NCBI GenBank assembly: GCA_039931865.1
Contig: JBDTRB010000033.1
Span: forward strand, 1 to 33,241
Origin: JALYUA01 sp039931865
GTDB taxonomy: Bacteria; Acidobacteriota; Thermoanaerobaculia; UBA5066; Gp7-AA6
Length of the DNA stretch: 33,241 nucleotides
Direction: 5' to 3'
The number at the start of each line of letters is the position of its first letter. Positions within the stretch are counted from its first letter, which is position 1. This document shows positions 1-7,577 of this stretch, one piece after another. The notes under the pieces were generated by a model. That model saw only the letters and a list, made by a program, of their open reading frames with translations, was not told the DNA's origin and ran no database searches. The position numbers and the translations under genes were made by a program.

Positions 1-2
1 CT

Positions 3-356
3 CTAACCGGCGCGCGCTCCTTCCGGCATCGCCCGTTCGGGTACGGCCAGTGCGGGGAGGATTCCATCCGCCGCACCGATGTCGAACAGCATCCCTTCGG
101 AGATCTCGCCGGCCATCTGCCTCGGAGCGAGGTTCACCACGAAGAGGGCCTGCTTTCCGATGAGCTCCGACAGGTCCGGGCGTTCGAGACGCATCCCGGA
201 AAGGATCCGCCTCGTGTGGTCGCCAAAATCGACCGTCAGCCGGACGAGTTTTTTAGATCCGTCGATCCTTTCCGCCGCGCGTATTCCTCCCACGCGGATG
301 TCGAGGCGCTCGAGGTCGGCCATTTCGACCGTCGGCTTCAGCGGGGCCGGAGTCAT
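3..356 (-). CDS. Stand-alone tRNA-binding domain protein (CsaA/MetG C-terminal type)
   Basis: A complete 117-residue protein made almost entirely of one OB-fold tRNA-binding domain. The stretch LDIRVGGIRAAERIDGSKKL near residues 18-37, then LIGKQALFVVNLAPRQ and GEISEGMLFDIG, match the pattern of the methionyl-tRNA synthetase C-terminal domain and CsaA chaperones (DIRVG, K-K-L, N-L-P, G-SEGM-L). Known members bind tRNA or unfolded polypeptides in the cytoplasm; which applies here cannot be told. The ATG overlaps the stop of the VOC gene upstream by four bases (ATGA), so the two are probably translationally coupled. It ends with TAG just inside the window. The family is clear; the role is uncertain. 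Confidence 0.85.
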   Translation of the reverse strand: MTPAPLKPTVEMADLERLDIRVGGIRAAERIDGSKKLVRLTVDFGDHTRRILSGMRLERPDLSELIGKQALFVVNLAPRQMAGEISEGMLFDIGAADGILPALAVPERAMPEGARAG

Positions 357-1138
357 CGCGGCTTGTTCGGCCGGATGATGGAAAACATCGCCCCGTGGGG
401 GTCCATCAGCACCGCGAATCGGCCGGCCTCCTCGACGTCGGCGGGGGGTTTCATGATCTTTCCTCCGAGCGCCTTCGCCTTCGCCGCGGCCGCGTCACAG
501 TCGTCCACCTGAAAGTAAACGCCCCAGCTCGACGGCATCGGCCCCATCTCGGGCGTGATCGGCATCAGGCCGCCGACTGCCTCCTTTCCGAGGAAAAGCT
601 CGGTGTAGTCGCTCTTCACCGGATCCTGCTTCGTCGTCCACCCGAACACGTCCTTGTAGAACCTCGCTGCCGTTCCGGCGTCACGGCTGAGATTCTCGTA
701 CCAGCAGGGCGCGCCGGCTTCCCCGATGACCTTCGTGCCGACCTGGATCTTCGGCTGCCAGACAGAGAAGGCGGCCCCCGCGGGATCCTGCAGCACTGCC
801 ATCCGGCCGGCGTCCATCACATCGAAGGGCCCGGCGAGGACGATCCCGCCGTTCGCCTTCACCGTCTCGACCGTCTCGTCCGCCCTCTCGACCGACACGT
901 AACAGTTCCAGTGCGGCGGGATGCCCCGGGCCGCTTCCTCCGGACCCATCGCGTAGAGAGCACCGATCTCCGCGCCGTGCAACCGGAGCATCGTGTAGAT
1001 CCCGGCCTCTCCCATCGAGTTGTCGATGCTCTCCCAGCCGAACATCTCCGAGTAAAAAGACTTCGCCTCCGGACCGTTGCCGGCGGCGAGCTCGGCCCAG
1101 CAGAAGGTCCCGGGTTCGTGACGGTCGATTCTCGGCAT
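353..1138 (-). CDS. Two-domain VOC (glyoxalase/bleomycin resistance-like) protein
   Basis: A 261-residue protein with two vicinal-oxygen-chelate modules. The first begins at FCWAELAAGNGPEAKSFYSE (about residue 12) and ends near VLQDPAGAAFSVWQP. The second begins at CWYENLSRDAGTAARFYKDV and ends near VLMDPHGAMFSII. Tandem VOC proteins of this size are common in soil bacteria and are often annotated as glyoxalases or hydroxylase-like proteins, but the substrate cannot be read from sequence. The start at MPRIDRHE is chosen because GAGGGAGA lies about five bases upstream; the frame stays open further but the extra residues look non-coding. It is followed by the tRNA-binding gene with an ATGA overlap. 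It diverges from the deacetylase gene. Confidence 0.88.
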   Translation of the reverse strand: MPRIDRHEPGTFCWAELAAGNGPEAKSFYSEMFGWESIDNSMGEAGIYTMLRLHGAEIGALYAMGPEEAARGIPPHWNCYVSVERADETVETVKANGGIVLAGPFDVMDAGRMAVLQDPAGAAFSVWQPKIQVGTKVIGEAGAPCWYENLSRDAGTAARFYKDVFGWTTKQDPVKSDYTELFLGKEAVGGLMPITPEMGPMPSSWGVYFQVDDCDAAAAKAKALGGKIMKPPADVEEAGRFAVLMDPHGAMFSIIRPNKPR

Positions 1139-1192
1139 GCGTTTCTCCCTCGGAGCGCGGGTTTTTCCGGGGAGCCGCGCCTCCCCCAAACC

Positions 1193-1198
1193 TATACT
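1193..1198 (+). promoter_or_regulatory. -10 box of a probable leaderless promoter (deacetylase)
   Basis: TATACT, followed by exactly six bases and then the GTG at 1205. The same TANNNT-N6-start arrangement recurs at many other genes in the window. No recognisable -35 or Shine-Dalgarno sequence is seen. Confidence 0.5.
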
Positions 1199-1204
1199 GA
1201 GATG

Positions 1205-2176
1205 GTGCGCGCTGCCATCGGGTTGCTCCTGCTTTGCCTGGGCTGCGCCGCGGCTTCGAGGCCCCCGGCCCCGCGAGATTCCGGGCCGCCGGTTCGAGAA
1301 GTCGCCGTGACGATCGACGACCTTCCGGGCGTGTCGGTCGCGGGCTCCGCGGCGAATACTCCGGCCCTGGCGGCGATGAGCGCGCGGCTGCTGAAGACGA
1401 TCACCGACCGCCGCGTGCCGGCCATCGGCTTCGTCAACGCGGGCAAGCTCGGAGCCGCAGGGTCGCCTGCTCCGGATCGGCTGGCGGTCCTCCGCTCATG
1501 GCGCGCCGCGGGTCTCGAGCTCGGGAACCACACCTTTTCGCATCCCGACCTCCACCGGGTCGGACTCGAGCCGTTCGAGCGGGACGTCGAGCTCGGCGAA
1601 CCGGACGTTCGGGCTCTGCTCGCGGAAAGTGGCGCCGCGCTGCGGTGGTTCCGCCACCCGTTCCTTCATACCGGGACGAGCCTCGCGGACAAGCGCAGTC
1701 TTGACGCGTTTCTTGCCCGGCGGGGATACCGCGTCGCGCCGGTCACGATCGACAATTCGGACTGGATCTTCGCGCGCGCGTACTCGGACGCGCGCGACGC
1801 CGGCCGCGGAGAGCTCGCCGAGCGGGTGGCCTCCGCGTACGAGCCGTACATGACCGCGAAGTTCGACTATTTCGAACGTCAGTCGGCCGCCCTTTTTCAC
1901 CGGGAGATCCGACAGGTGCTCCTGGTTCACGCGAACTCCCTCAACGCGGATCACCTCTCCGAAGTCCTCGATGCCGCAGCGCGCCGGGGCTACCGCTTCG
2001 TGAGCCTCGACCATGCGCTCCAGGATCCCGCGTATGCGACCACGGACACTTTCGTCGGCAACAACGGGATCACGTGGCTCCACCGGTGGGCGCTTTCCTC
2101 CGGGCAGCGCCCCCTGCCGGACGAGCCTGCGACGCCTGCCTTCGTTCTCGCGGCCGCCGGCGTCACTTCCGAATAG
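1205..2176 (+). CDS. Polysaccharide deacetylase (NodB-fold) lipoprotein
   Basis: A 323-residue protein with a lipoprotein-type signal (GLLLLCLGC, probable lipidated Cys14), so it likely sits in the cell envelope. The NodB/CE4 motifs are visible: TIDDLPG (motif 1, catalytic base and metal Asp), GNHTFSHPDLH (motif 2, metal His residues), RWFRHPFLH (motif 3), and a late LLVHANSLNADHL with the conserved His. Family members remove N- or O-acetyl groups from peptidoglycan, chitin-like or exopolysaccharide substrates; the substrate here is unknown. The start could be ATG 1202 or GTG 1205. I prefer GTG because it lies six bases after a TATACT box, as at other genes here. The frame is open far upstream, but that part is antisense to the VOC gene. 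Confidence 0.88.
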   Translation: MRAAIGLLLLCLGCAAASRPPAPRDSGPPVREVAVTIDDLPGVSVAGSAANTPALAAMSARLLKTITDRRVPAIGFVNAGKLGAAGSPAPDRLAVLRSWRAAGLELGNHTFSHPDLHRVGLEPFERDVELGEPDVRALLAESGAALRWFRHPFLHTGTSLADKRSLDAFLARRGYRVAPVTIDNSDWIFARAYSDARDAGRGELAERVASAYEPYMTAKFDYFERQSAALFHREIRQVLLVHANSLNADHLSEVLDAAARRGYRFVSLDHALQDPAYATTDTFVGNNGITWLHRWALSSGQRPLPDEPATPAFVLAAAGVTSE

Positions 2177-2400
2177 CCCGGCGATTCCTTTCGGGATCTC
2201 TCGCGCCCGCAGTCGCGGAGTGAGTGATTCCTTCTGTCCCACTCTGGGATTTTCCGTCGCAGGCGTCCTCAAAAACGCAGTGCCCGCCGTGACGATTCGC
2301 TCGGATGGCCGAACCTTTCACGACGCTGGTCGTAACAGATCACGTGCGCCGGCATCGGCAGACCGGCGCTCGAAGAACCAAATATTCAGGAGGCAGACCC

Positions 2401-2694
2401 ATGTTCCGTATGAAAGCTCTCGCCCTTTCCGCTTCGCTCCTGGCCCTGACGGCAGCCGGCTGCTCCCAGTACAACGCCGGCAAACCCGTGCGCGTCACGA
2501 GAAGCTCCGCCGACGTCGCCTCGTGTCAGAAGGTGTCGGAGCTCGATGCAGGCAGCCGGACGGCGCAGAACGAAGTGGTCGGCGAGCTCGCCAACCAGGC
2601 GCGCGAAAAAGGCGCCGACACCGTCGTGCTCGCCGACGGCGCCCGGACCGGATCGGCCTATCGCTGCTCGTCCCCGAACGTCGCGGCGCGCTGA
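2401..2694 (+). CDS. Small cell-envelope lipoprotein (DUF4156/RcsF-like)
   Basis: A 97-residue lipoprotein: Lys-containing n-region, hydrophobic core, then LTAAGC with lipidated Cys21. The mature part, with ASCQKVSELDAG, a stretch ending ANQAREKGADTVVLAD, and a second Cys near the end (YRCSS), resembles the DUF4156/RcsF group of small outer-membrane lipoproteins, in which Cys pairs and a G-A-[DN]-x-[VL] segment recur. That assignment is from pattern memory. AGGAGG at 2388-2393 lies seven bases before the ATG, so the start is secure. A strong intrinsic terminator follows directly, so it is probably monocistronic. About 220 bases upstream contain no other gene. Confidence 0.75.
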   Translation: MFRMKALALSASLLALTAAGCSQYNAGKPVRVTRSSADVASCQKVSELDAGSRTAQNEVVGELANQAREKGADTVVLADGARTGSAYRCSSPNVAAR

Positions 2695-2717
2695 AGCGCC
2701 GCGACGAACCCTCCCTC

Positions 2718-2755
2718 ACGGGCCGCGACAATAAAGAGTCGCGGCCCGTTTTTTT
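2718..2755 (+). terminator. Intrinsic terminator after the small lipoprotein gene
   Basis: A perfect 12-bp inverted repeat (ACGGGCCGCGAC / GTCGCGGCCCGT) with an A-rich 8-base loop (2730-2737), running into seven consecutive T residues (2749-2755). It is the only textbook Rho-independent terminator I found in the window. Confidence 0.93.
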
Positions 2756-2774
2756 CTCGGGCCCGGGCGGTCGG

Positions 2775-3014
2775 ATGGGCCCGTTGAAGACCGGAGAGTG
2801 CGTTCGGGTTCCGGACGGACGGCCGGGACGCGTTCGCGCGCATCGAGCTGGAAAGTTCTCGGTCCGGGTGCGCAGGGAGGGGAAGACGACGAACGAGCTG
2901 CTCACCTTTGCCGCGGCGCAGCTCAAGAGGATCGATCCCCCGGAGGGATGGATGACACCCGCGGGTTACAACCGGAGGGTGGCCGCCCAGAAGCGCCGCA
3001 GAAGGGGGGAGTGA
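2775..3014 (+). CDS. Small basic hypothetical protein with SH3/KOW-like segment
   Basis: A 79-residue basic protein. The N-terminal half, GECVRVPDGRPGRVRAHRAG followed by KFSVRVRR, has the alternating pattern of a small SH3/KOW-like barrel with a DGRPG turn. The C-terminus (RRVAAQKRRRRGE) is strongly positive and could contact nucleic acid. I do not recognise a named family. The ATG at 2775 is only twenty bases after the terminator T-run and has no clear Shine-Dalgarno sequence, so its promoter would have to lie inside the upstream terminator region or it depends on read-through. It is kept because codon composition looks coding and no better ORF overlaps it. Confidence 0.5.
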   Translation: MGPLKTGECVRVPDGRPGRVRAHRAGKFSVRVRREGKTTNELLTFAAAQLKRIDPPEGWMTPAGYNRRVAAQKRRRRGE

Positions 3015-3092
3015 GCCGGCCCTGAGCAAAGAGAACGTTGGAAATGGAAAACTGTCCCGAAGGCCGGTTTTCGGTGAGGCTCGCGAGAAAGA

Positions 3093-3185
3093 TCAGCGAC
3101 CCTTGCCGCCGCCGCTCTTCGACCCGCCGCTCTTGCCGGTGCCGCCGTCCTGGGAGCCGCCGCTCTTGTTCCCACCCCTGGACAT
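3093..3185 (-). CDS. 30-residue Gly/Ser/Lys repeat peptide
   Basis: A short complete frame (start 3185, TGA at 3093-3095) encodes a 30-residue peptide built from K-S-G-G units: NKSGGSQDGG, GKSGGSKSGGGKGR. GGAGG lies about six bases before the ATG, which is a good Shine-Dalgarno sequence and the main reason to believe the gene. The peptide has no hydrophobic residue after Met1, so it must be unstructured and cationic. It loosely recalls KGG-repeat stress peptides, but the repeat is not the same and I do not assign it. It lies between a plus-strand small gene and the DUF4097 gene on its own strand. Confidence 0.55.
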   Translation of the reverse strand: MSRGGNKSGGSQDGGTGKSGGSKSGGGKGR

Positions 3186-3270
3186 CTTCGCCTCCGGTAT
3201 TGCCGGGCGAGAATGCCCGCAACCGGATTTGTGCAATCAGCGTTCCCCCCTCCGCGAAACTTCGACGGTT

Positions 3271-4356
3271 TCAGCGAGGCTCGATCGTCAGATTTCCGCT
3301 CCCGGTGTCGACGTTTATCCGGACGCCCCCGCTGCCGCGCCGGTACGCGATCATTTCGCCGCTCCGGACCGTCGCGGTTCCGTCGGTGAACCCAACGTGC
3401 ATGTCCCCCGAGCCGAACGACCCATGCGCTTCGAAGGGAGCCTCGCGCGGGATTCTGAGCGCGACGTCCCCGCTCCCGGTCCGGGCCTGCAGCCGGTCGA
3501 GGCGGCGGCCCCGCGATTCGAGCAGGATGTCGCCGGACCCGGTGTGCAGGGACACGTCGGCGATCTCCGCGTCCGTGATTTTGAGGTCACCGGAACTGGT
3601 CTCGAGCGACAGGACGGCCGCTTCCATCGAGGCGATCCGCACGTCGCCCGAGCGGCTGGCAAAATCCGCCCGCTCGCCGGAAAACCGCTCCAGCACGATG
3701 TCTCCGCTCGAAAAGTCGGACTTCCAGCTGCCGTGGATGTCGGCGGCCTGGACGTCGCCGGACGAGCCATTCAAGCGGATGTTCCCGCTCAGATGATCGA
3801 CTCGCACATCTGCCGAGGCCACATCGAAGGAGAGGCGCCCCGAGAGACCGGACGCCGAGATGGTTCCGACGCGATTCCGAAACGTGGCGTCGAGATCCCG
3901 GGCCGGCACCTCGATCTCGAGGTTCGCGTACAGCAGTCTTCCGCGGGTGCCGCTCACACGGTAGGTCCGGCCGTCGTACGAAAAGCTGCCGTGGCTCGAG
4001 TTGTTGAACAGGCCGAACAGGAAGGAGTCGTCGTCGGTGCCTCGAGAGGTGCGATAGCGGATCGTGTCTTCTCCGTGCGGATACCGGACGCGCACCACGG
4101 ACGTGGCTCCGGCGGTGTTGACGGTCTCCAGCCGGAATCGGTCCGCCAGCTCCGGCGTGTCCGCATGCACGGTCGCGATGACGACCACCCGGTCGCCGCC
4201 GCCCGCGCGGACGTTCATCCGACCGGCCAGATTCTCGACCGCGAAGGCGCCGGCGGGCACCTCGACCCGAAGCGTGCGGGTGGTCTCGCCCGCGGCGGGG
4301 ATTGCCGCTGCCAGCGAAGCGGCCACCAGAAGGGCGCGGAAACGGAGCGATGTCAT
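3271..4356 (-). CDS. DUF4097-family secreted beta-repeat protein
   Basis: A 361-residue exported protein: signal peptide with cleavage near IPAAGET, then short beta-strand repeats that read like a right-handed beta-helix. The repeated pattern is a Ser/Gly-rich turn followed by D-hydrophobic strands (SSGDVQAADIHG, SSGDIVLERFSG, RSGDVRIASMEA, SSGDLKITDAEI, GSGDILLES, GSGDVALRI, GSGNLTIEP). This S-G-D-hydrophobic ladder is typical of DUF4097 (DUF4098-type) proteins, which are often found with envelope or anti-sigma genes and have no proven activity. AGGAGG lies five bases before the ATG. Upstream on the same strand is the DUF202 gene, about 80 bases away. A related protein with a different repeat motif lies at 32255-33079. 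Confidence 0.85.
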   Translation of the reverse strand: MTSLRFRALLVAASLAAAIPAAGETTRTLRVEVPAGAFAVENLAGRMNVRAGGGDRVVVIATVHADTPELADRFRLETVNTAGATSVVRVRYPHGEDTIRYRTSRGTDDDSFLFGLFNNSSHGSFSYDGRTYRVSGTRGRLLYANLEIEVPARDLDATFRNRVGTISASGLSGRLSFDVASADVRVDHLSGNIRLNGSSGDVQAADIHGSWKSDFSSGDIVLERFSGERADFASRSGDVRIASMEAAVLSLETSSGDLKITDAEIADVSLHTGSGDILLESRGRRLDRLQARTGSGDVALRIPREAPFEAHGSFGSGDMHVGFTDGTATVRSGEMIAYRRGSGGVRINVDTGSGNLTIEPR

Positions 4357-4437
4357 GGAGCCTCCTGAGGGGTGCTGCCGCGTTGGTCGTCTCTTCCGGG
4401 TACGCACCTTCGGGGGGAAAGTTCCCCCGGCGAGTCG

Positions 4438-4836
4438 TCAGGGGCGCGCGATGACGATCATTGCCCCGGCGAGAAGTGCGACCAGCACCGTCACCAGCAG
4501 GACGAGGACGCGGTCGGCGGTGGCCTTTCCCTGCTCGATCCCGCGGTTTACGACGTTGTACCGCCAGGCTGCGAGGATCGCGAGCGCGCCGCCGAATGCG
4601 ATCATCGCGTTTCCCACGACGAACGACGCGACATCGGGGGGGAAGCGGCGGGCCCTTCCGGTCTGCTCGCCGAGCTCGCGCAGAAAGAGACCGAACCGGT
4701 CGACCACGAAGCCCAGGCTGATCATTGAGACGCACGTGCGGATCCACGCGAGGAACGTGCGCTCGTTTGCCAGGTACTCCGGGCCGCGTTTGTCGGGCGA
4801 CACGGGTGCTGTCTTCGGTTCGAGCTCGCCCGCCAT
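4438..4836 (-). CDS. DUF202 (YidH-type) inner membrane protein
   Basis: A 132-residue protein with three predicted transmembrane helices: one near residues 33-53 (WIRTCVSMISLGFVVDRFG), one near residues 72-92 (VVGNAMIAFGGALAILAAW) and one at the C-terminus (VLVLLVTVLVALLAGAMIVI). The segment YLANERTFLAWIRT is the hallmark of DUF202 proteins, whose function is unknown. The start at 4836 gives the usual family length; I see no Shine-Dalgarno sequence there, and the frame is open upstream, but those extra residues are antisense to the neighbouring plus-strand gene. It lies upstream of the DUF4097 gene on the same strand and may share a transcript. Confidence 0.85.
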   Translation of the reverse strand: MAGELEPKTAPVSPDKRGPEYLANERTFLAWIRTCVSMISLGFVVDRFGLFLRELGEQTGRARRFPPDVASFVVGNAMIAFGGALAILAAWRYNVVNRGIEQGKATADRVLVLLVTVLVALLAGAMIVIARP

Positions 4837-4893
4837 ATAAGGGCCGGATTGCAAGTCCCGTTCCGTGGGCCGCCTGCGAGGAGGCCGACCTGT

Positions 4894-4899
4894 TACGAT
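4894..4899 (+). promoter_or_regulatory. -10 box of a probable leaderless promoter (selenoprotein candidate)
   Basis: TACGAT followed by exactly six bases and the ATG at 4906. There is no Shine-Dalgarno sequence in the remaining space, so the transcript would start at or very near the first base of the start codon. Confidence 0.45.
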
Positions 4900-4905
4900 T
4901 TTGGG

Positions 4906-6243
4906 ATGAGCTTCTTCAAAGGATCTCCCGCCGCATATTTCCTGTCGGGCGTCCTCCTCGCGCTGCCGGGAGCGCCCGCCGCCCAGCGCACCGCCGGCGG
5001 TCTCCCGTTCATCGAGGACGATTACTCCCGGGCGGTCGCCGCGGCGAAGGCACGGCACCTGCCGATCTTCGTCGAGGCCTGGGCCCCCTGGTGACACACG
5101 TGCCGTTCGATGCAGGCCTTCGTCTTCACCGACAAGGCCCTCGCGCGGCGCGCCGGACAGTTCGTCTGGCTTTCGATCGACACGGAGAAGGCCTCAAATG
5201 CGTCCTTCACGCGGAAGTTTCCCGTCGAAGGGCTGCCGACGTTTTTCATCCTCGACGCCGCGACCGAGACCGCCACGCTGCGATGGCTCGGCGGCGCGAC
5301 CGTTCCGCAGATGCAAAAGCTCCTCGACGACGGGCTGCGAACCGTCTCCCATCCAAAGGGCAGTGTCGAGCAGACGCTGGCGCGCGCGGACCGTCTGTTC
5401 GGGGAGGGTAAGAACGCGGAGGCCGCGAAGGCCTATCGCGAGGCTCTGGCCGCGGCTCCGGCCGGCTGGCCGCGGTACGGCCGCTCGCTCGAGTCTCTTC
5501 TGTACACGCTCGACGCGACGAAGGATCGGGAAGGCTGCGCCGTCGCCGCCCGCGACGCTTTCTCGAGGCTCAAGAACACGCCGTCCGCCGCGAACGTCGC
5601 GGCGAGCGGATTGAGCTGCGCGCTCGGGATCCCGCCGGAAAATCCTGCGAGGCGTGCTCTCGTCGAGGCCCTGCGCGCCGACGCCCTGTCGGTCGTCGCC
5701 GCCCGCCGCCGCGACGTGGCCGCCGACGACATGTCCTCTCTCTACCAGACACTCGAACAGGATCGCGAGGAGGCGAAGGACCTCGAGGGAAGGCGTCGCG
5801 TGCTCGATCAACATGCCGCCTTCCTGGAAGAGCGCGCCCGAGCCGCCAGGACGCCGTCGGAGCGTGCCGTCTTCGACTCGCACCGCGTCGGGGCGTACAT
5901 GGATCTCGGGCAGCCCGAGCGCGCGGTGCCGATGCTGGAGCAGTCGGAGAAGGATTTTCCGGGTGACTACAACCCGCCGGCGCGCCTCGCCGTTATCTGG
6001 AACGTGATGAAGAAACCGGACGAGGCCGCCGCCGCGTCGGACCGGGCGCTCGAAAAAGCGTACGGTCCCCGCCGGATCGGAATCCTCCGGGTGCGGTCGG
6101 ACATCGAACGCGCCCGCGGCGACGCGGCCGCCTCTCGCCGGTATCTCGAAGAAGCGCTCCGTGCGGCGGAGGGGCTTCCGGAGGGGCAGCGTTCGGACCG
6201 GATGATCGCGTCTCTCAAGAAGAAGCTGGAGTCCTCTCCCTAG
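4906..6243 (+). CDS. Candidate selenoprotein: exported thioredoxin-fold protein with TPR region, in-frame TGA as Sec63
   Basis: Read through one TGA (5092-5094), a single frame encodes 445 residues. Residues 1-26 form a signal peptide (hydrophobic core ending PGAPAAQ). Residues 35-145 are a thioredoxin fold: LPIFVEAWAPW, then TGA, then HTCRSM, then the cis-Pro segment VEGLPTFFILD. The TGA falls exactly at the first Cys of the expected WCxxC site, giving U-H-T-C with Cys66 as partner. Residues 150-445 are helical repeats (TPR-like, for example GKNAEAAKAYREALAAAP). A Cys-containing relative would read CHTC. A disabling nonsense mutation TGC to TGA is the alternative. In favour of Sec: the frame is intact for 383 codons after the TGA, and a hairpin of SECIS-like placement follows at 5115-5139. 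Selenocysteine genes are not in the window. The likely role is periplasmic thiol-disulfide chemistry. Confidence 0.72.
5115..5139 (+). promoter_or_regulatory. Candidate bacterial SECIS hairpin
   Basis: GGCCTT (5115-5120) and AAGGCC (5134-5139) form a perfect 6-bp stem twenty bases after the TGA; GTC/GAC can extend it by three pairs past one bulged C. With the 6-bp stem the apical loop is 13 bases and has G as its second base, which fits the loose bacterial SECIS rule of G among the first two loop bases. With the extended stem the loop is TTCACC and does not fit as well. Folding is by eye. Confidence 0.4.
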
Positions 6244-6292
6244 CGGCACCCCGCTGCAGCAGCGCGGAAAGGTCGCCGCGTCGTTTTCGGGT

Positions 6293-6311
6293 GCGCGCGT
6301 CCCACGCGCGC
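6293..6311. repeat. Short palindrome GCGCGCGT-CCC-ACGCGCGC
   Basis: An 8-bp perfect stem with a CCC loop lies between the convergent selenoprotein-candidate and amidohydrolase genes. The core CGCGTCCCACGCG occurs again at 11198-11210 and with one change at 11170-11182. No T-run follows on either strand, so it is not a standard terminator. Confidence 0.6.
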
Positions 6312-6368
6312 CCTAAAAAAGCGAAAAATCAGTGCCTCGTCAAAGAGCGGTAATCCCTCTCAATCCCT

Positions 6369-7502
6369 TCATTGGGGAAACGCGGCCGAGTCGATGCCGG
6401 GGATCACGCGGAGCGCGTTCCGGTAGTACAGCTTCCTGAGGACTTCGTCCGGCAGGTCGAGACCGTACATTTTCCAGAACGCGTGCCGCCTGCGGTAGTA
6501 GTCGAAGTATTCGTCGGCGGTCTCGAGCACGCGGAAGTACACCGGGTACTCCTCCGGCGCCCAGGTGTCCTTTCCCATCATCACGCGATCCTGATAGCGG
6601 ATGAACCACTCGCGGGCAAAACGCGGCTGGCGTCCGAGCTCGGCCAGTACCGCGCCGATCTCGGTCGTCACGTTCGGCAGTCGGTCGAGGAGGGCGCCGA
6701 GCGACGCGAGATCTCCTCCCATCCATCCGAGATGCGCGTCTATGAATGTCGTCCGCGGATGGCGGGCGAAGAGCCGGTGCTGCTCGCCCATGACCTGTTC
6801 GAAGGTGGGGAACCGGTCGGGCGGGCGCGCCCTCTGCGGAAATTGTTTCAACTCGAGCCACCGCTCGTTGTGAGCGTCCTGGGGCTCGAAGAACGACCGC
6901 GGCTCGCCCGAATGGATCAGCACCGGGATCTTCAGGTCCGCGCACTTCTCGAACACCGCGTCGAGGCGCGAGTCGTCCACCGGAATGCGGCGGCCGGCGC
7001 GGTCTTTGACGGTGAGGCCGAAGTTCTTGAAGATCTTGAGTCCGCGCGCGCCCCCCTGACGGACGTCGCGCTCGAGCTGTGCTGCCGCGCGCGTTCCCCA
7101 GGCGGCGTTCTCGATGCCCGAGAAGTCGAGGTTCGCGAACGTCACGAACCGGCCCGGGTGCAGGCCGCTCCAGTTCCGGACGCCGGCGGCGAGCACGTCC
7201 CCGGAACCGCCGCTCAGGTTCACCATCACCCGCATGCCGAGGGCATCCATGTCGCGCACGATCCGGTCGATCTCTTCCGGGCGGGCGCTCGATTCCTGAT
7301 GGTTGTGGACGTCGATGAAGGGAAATCGCGCGCGAGGCACTCGATGCTCGGGGACCACGAGGGTCGATTTCGGCTCGTACTCCTCGATCGACAGGGTCGC
7401 TACCGGGGGGGCGGCGGTCTGTCCCGCCGCGCCGGCCGGGAGGAGGAGTCCGGCCGAAAGCAATGCCCCGAGGCACGGGAAAATCCGGGTGGATCTGGTC
7501 AT
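6369..7502 (-). CDS. Secreted amidohydrolase-family metal-dependent hydrolase
   Basis: A 377-residue protein with a signal peptide (cleavage near PAGAAGQT), so exported. The TIM-barrel amidohydrolase pattern is visible: IDVHNHQ near the N-terminus gives the H-x-H metal ligands, VLIHSGEP the third His, TTFIDAHLGWMGG the fourth His, and MMGKDTW the late Asp. This is the layout of the ACMSD/amidohydrolase-2 family, whose members decarboxylate or hydrolyse small organic acids; the substrate is unknown. Strand 3 carries GLKIFKNFGL, where a Lys could matter. The ATG lies six bases after a TAACGT box, with no Shine-Dalgarno sequence. It diverges from the Arg-rich small gene, 75 bases away. Confidence 0.85.
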   Translation of the reverse strand: MTRSTRIFPCLGALLSAGLLLPAGAAGQTAAPPVATLSIEEYEPKSTLVVPEHRVPRARFPFIDVHNHQESSARPEEIDRIVRDMDALGMRVMVNLSGGSGDVLAAGVRNWSGLHPGRFVTFANLDFSGIENAAWGTRAAAQLERDVRQGGARGLKIFKNFGLTVKDRAGRRIPVDDSRLDAVFEKCADLKIPVLIHSGEPRSFFEPQDAHNERWLELKQFPQRARPPDRFPTFEQVMGEQHRLFARHPRTTFIDAHLGWMGGDLASLGALLDRLPNVTTEIGAVLAELGRQPRFAREWFIRYQDRVMMGKDTWAPEEYPVYFRVLETADEYFDYYRRRHAFWKMYGLDLPDEVLRKLYYRNALRVIPGIDSAAFPQ

Positions 7503-7508
7503 TACGCC

Positions 7509-7514
7509 ACGTTA
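7509..7514 (-). promoter_or_regulatory. -10 box of a probable leaderless promoter (amidohydrolase)
   Basis: On the minus strand TAACGT precedes the ATG at 7502 by exactly six bases (GGCGTA). No ribosome binding site is present. Confidence 0.5.
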
Positions 7515-7565
7515 CAACGACTTATCGTCGGGGATTTTCCCGAGGGCTCGTCGTCCGGGCGGCTG

Positions 7566-7571
7566 TATGAT
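7566..7571 (+). promoter_or_regulatory. -10 box of a probable leaderless promoter (Arg-rich protein)
   Basis: TATGAT, then TTCCGC, then GTG at 7578. This spacing is what decides the GTG start for the small gene. Confidence 0.5.
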
Positions 7572-7577
7572 TTCCGC

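Noticed and set aside
395..1204. Upstream extension of the deacetylase frame
   Set aside because: The extra residues are antisense to the VOC gene and the signal peptide would be internal.
5110..6243. A separate gene starting at ATG 5110
   Set aside because: It would lack a signal peptide and half of the thioredoxin site, and has no ribosome binding site. It is in the same frame as the upstream part, so reading through the TGA is the better model.
6288..6318. Terminator for the convergent genes at 6243 and 6369
   Set aside because: The hairpin is followed by an A-run on the plus strand, and on the minus strand the T-run precedes the stem, so neither direction gives a U-tract.
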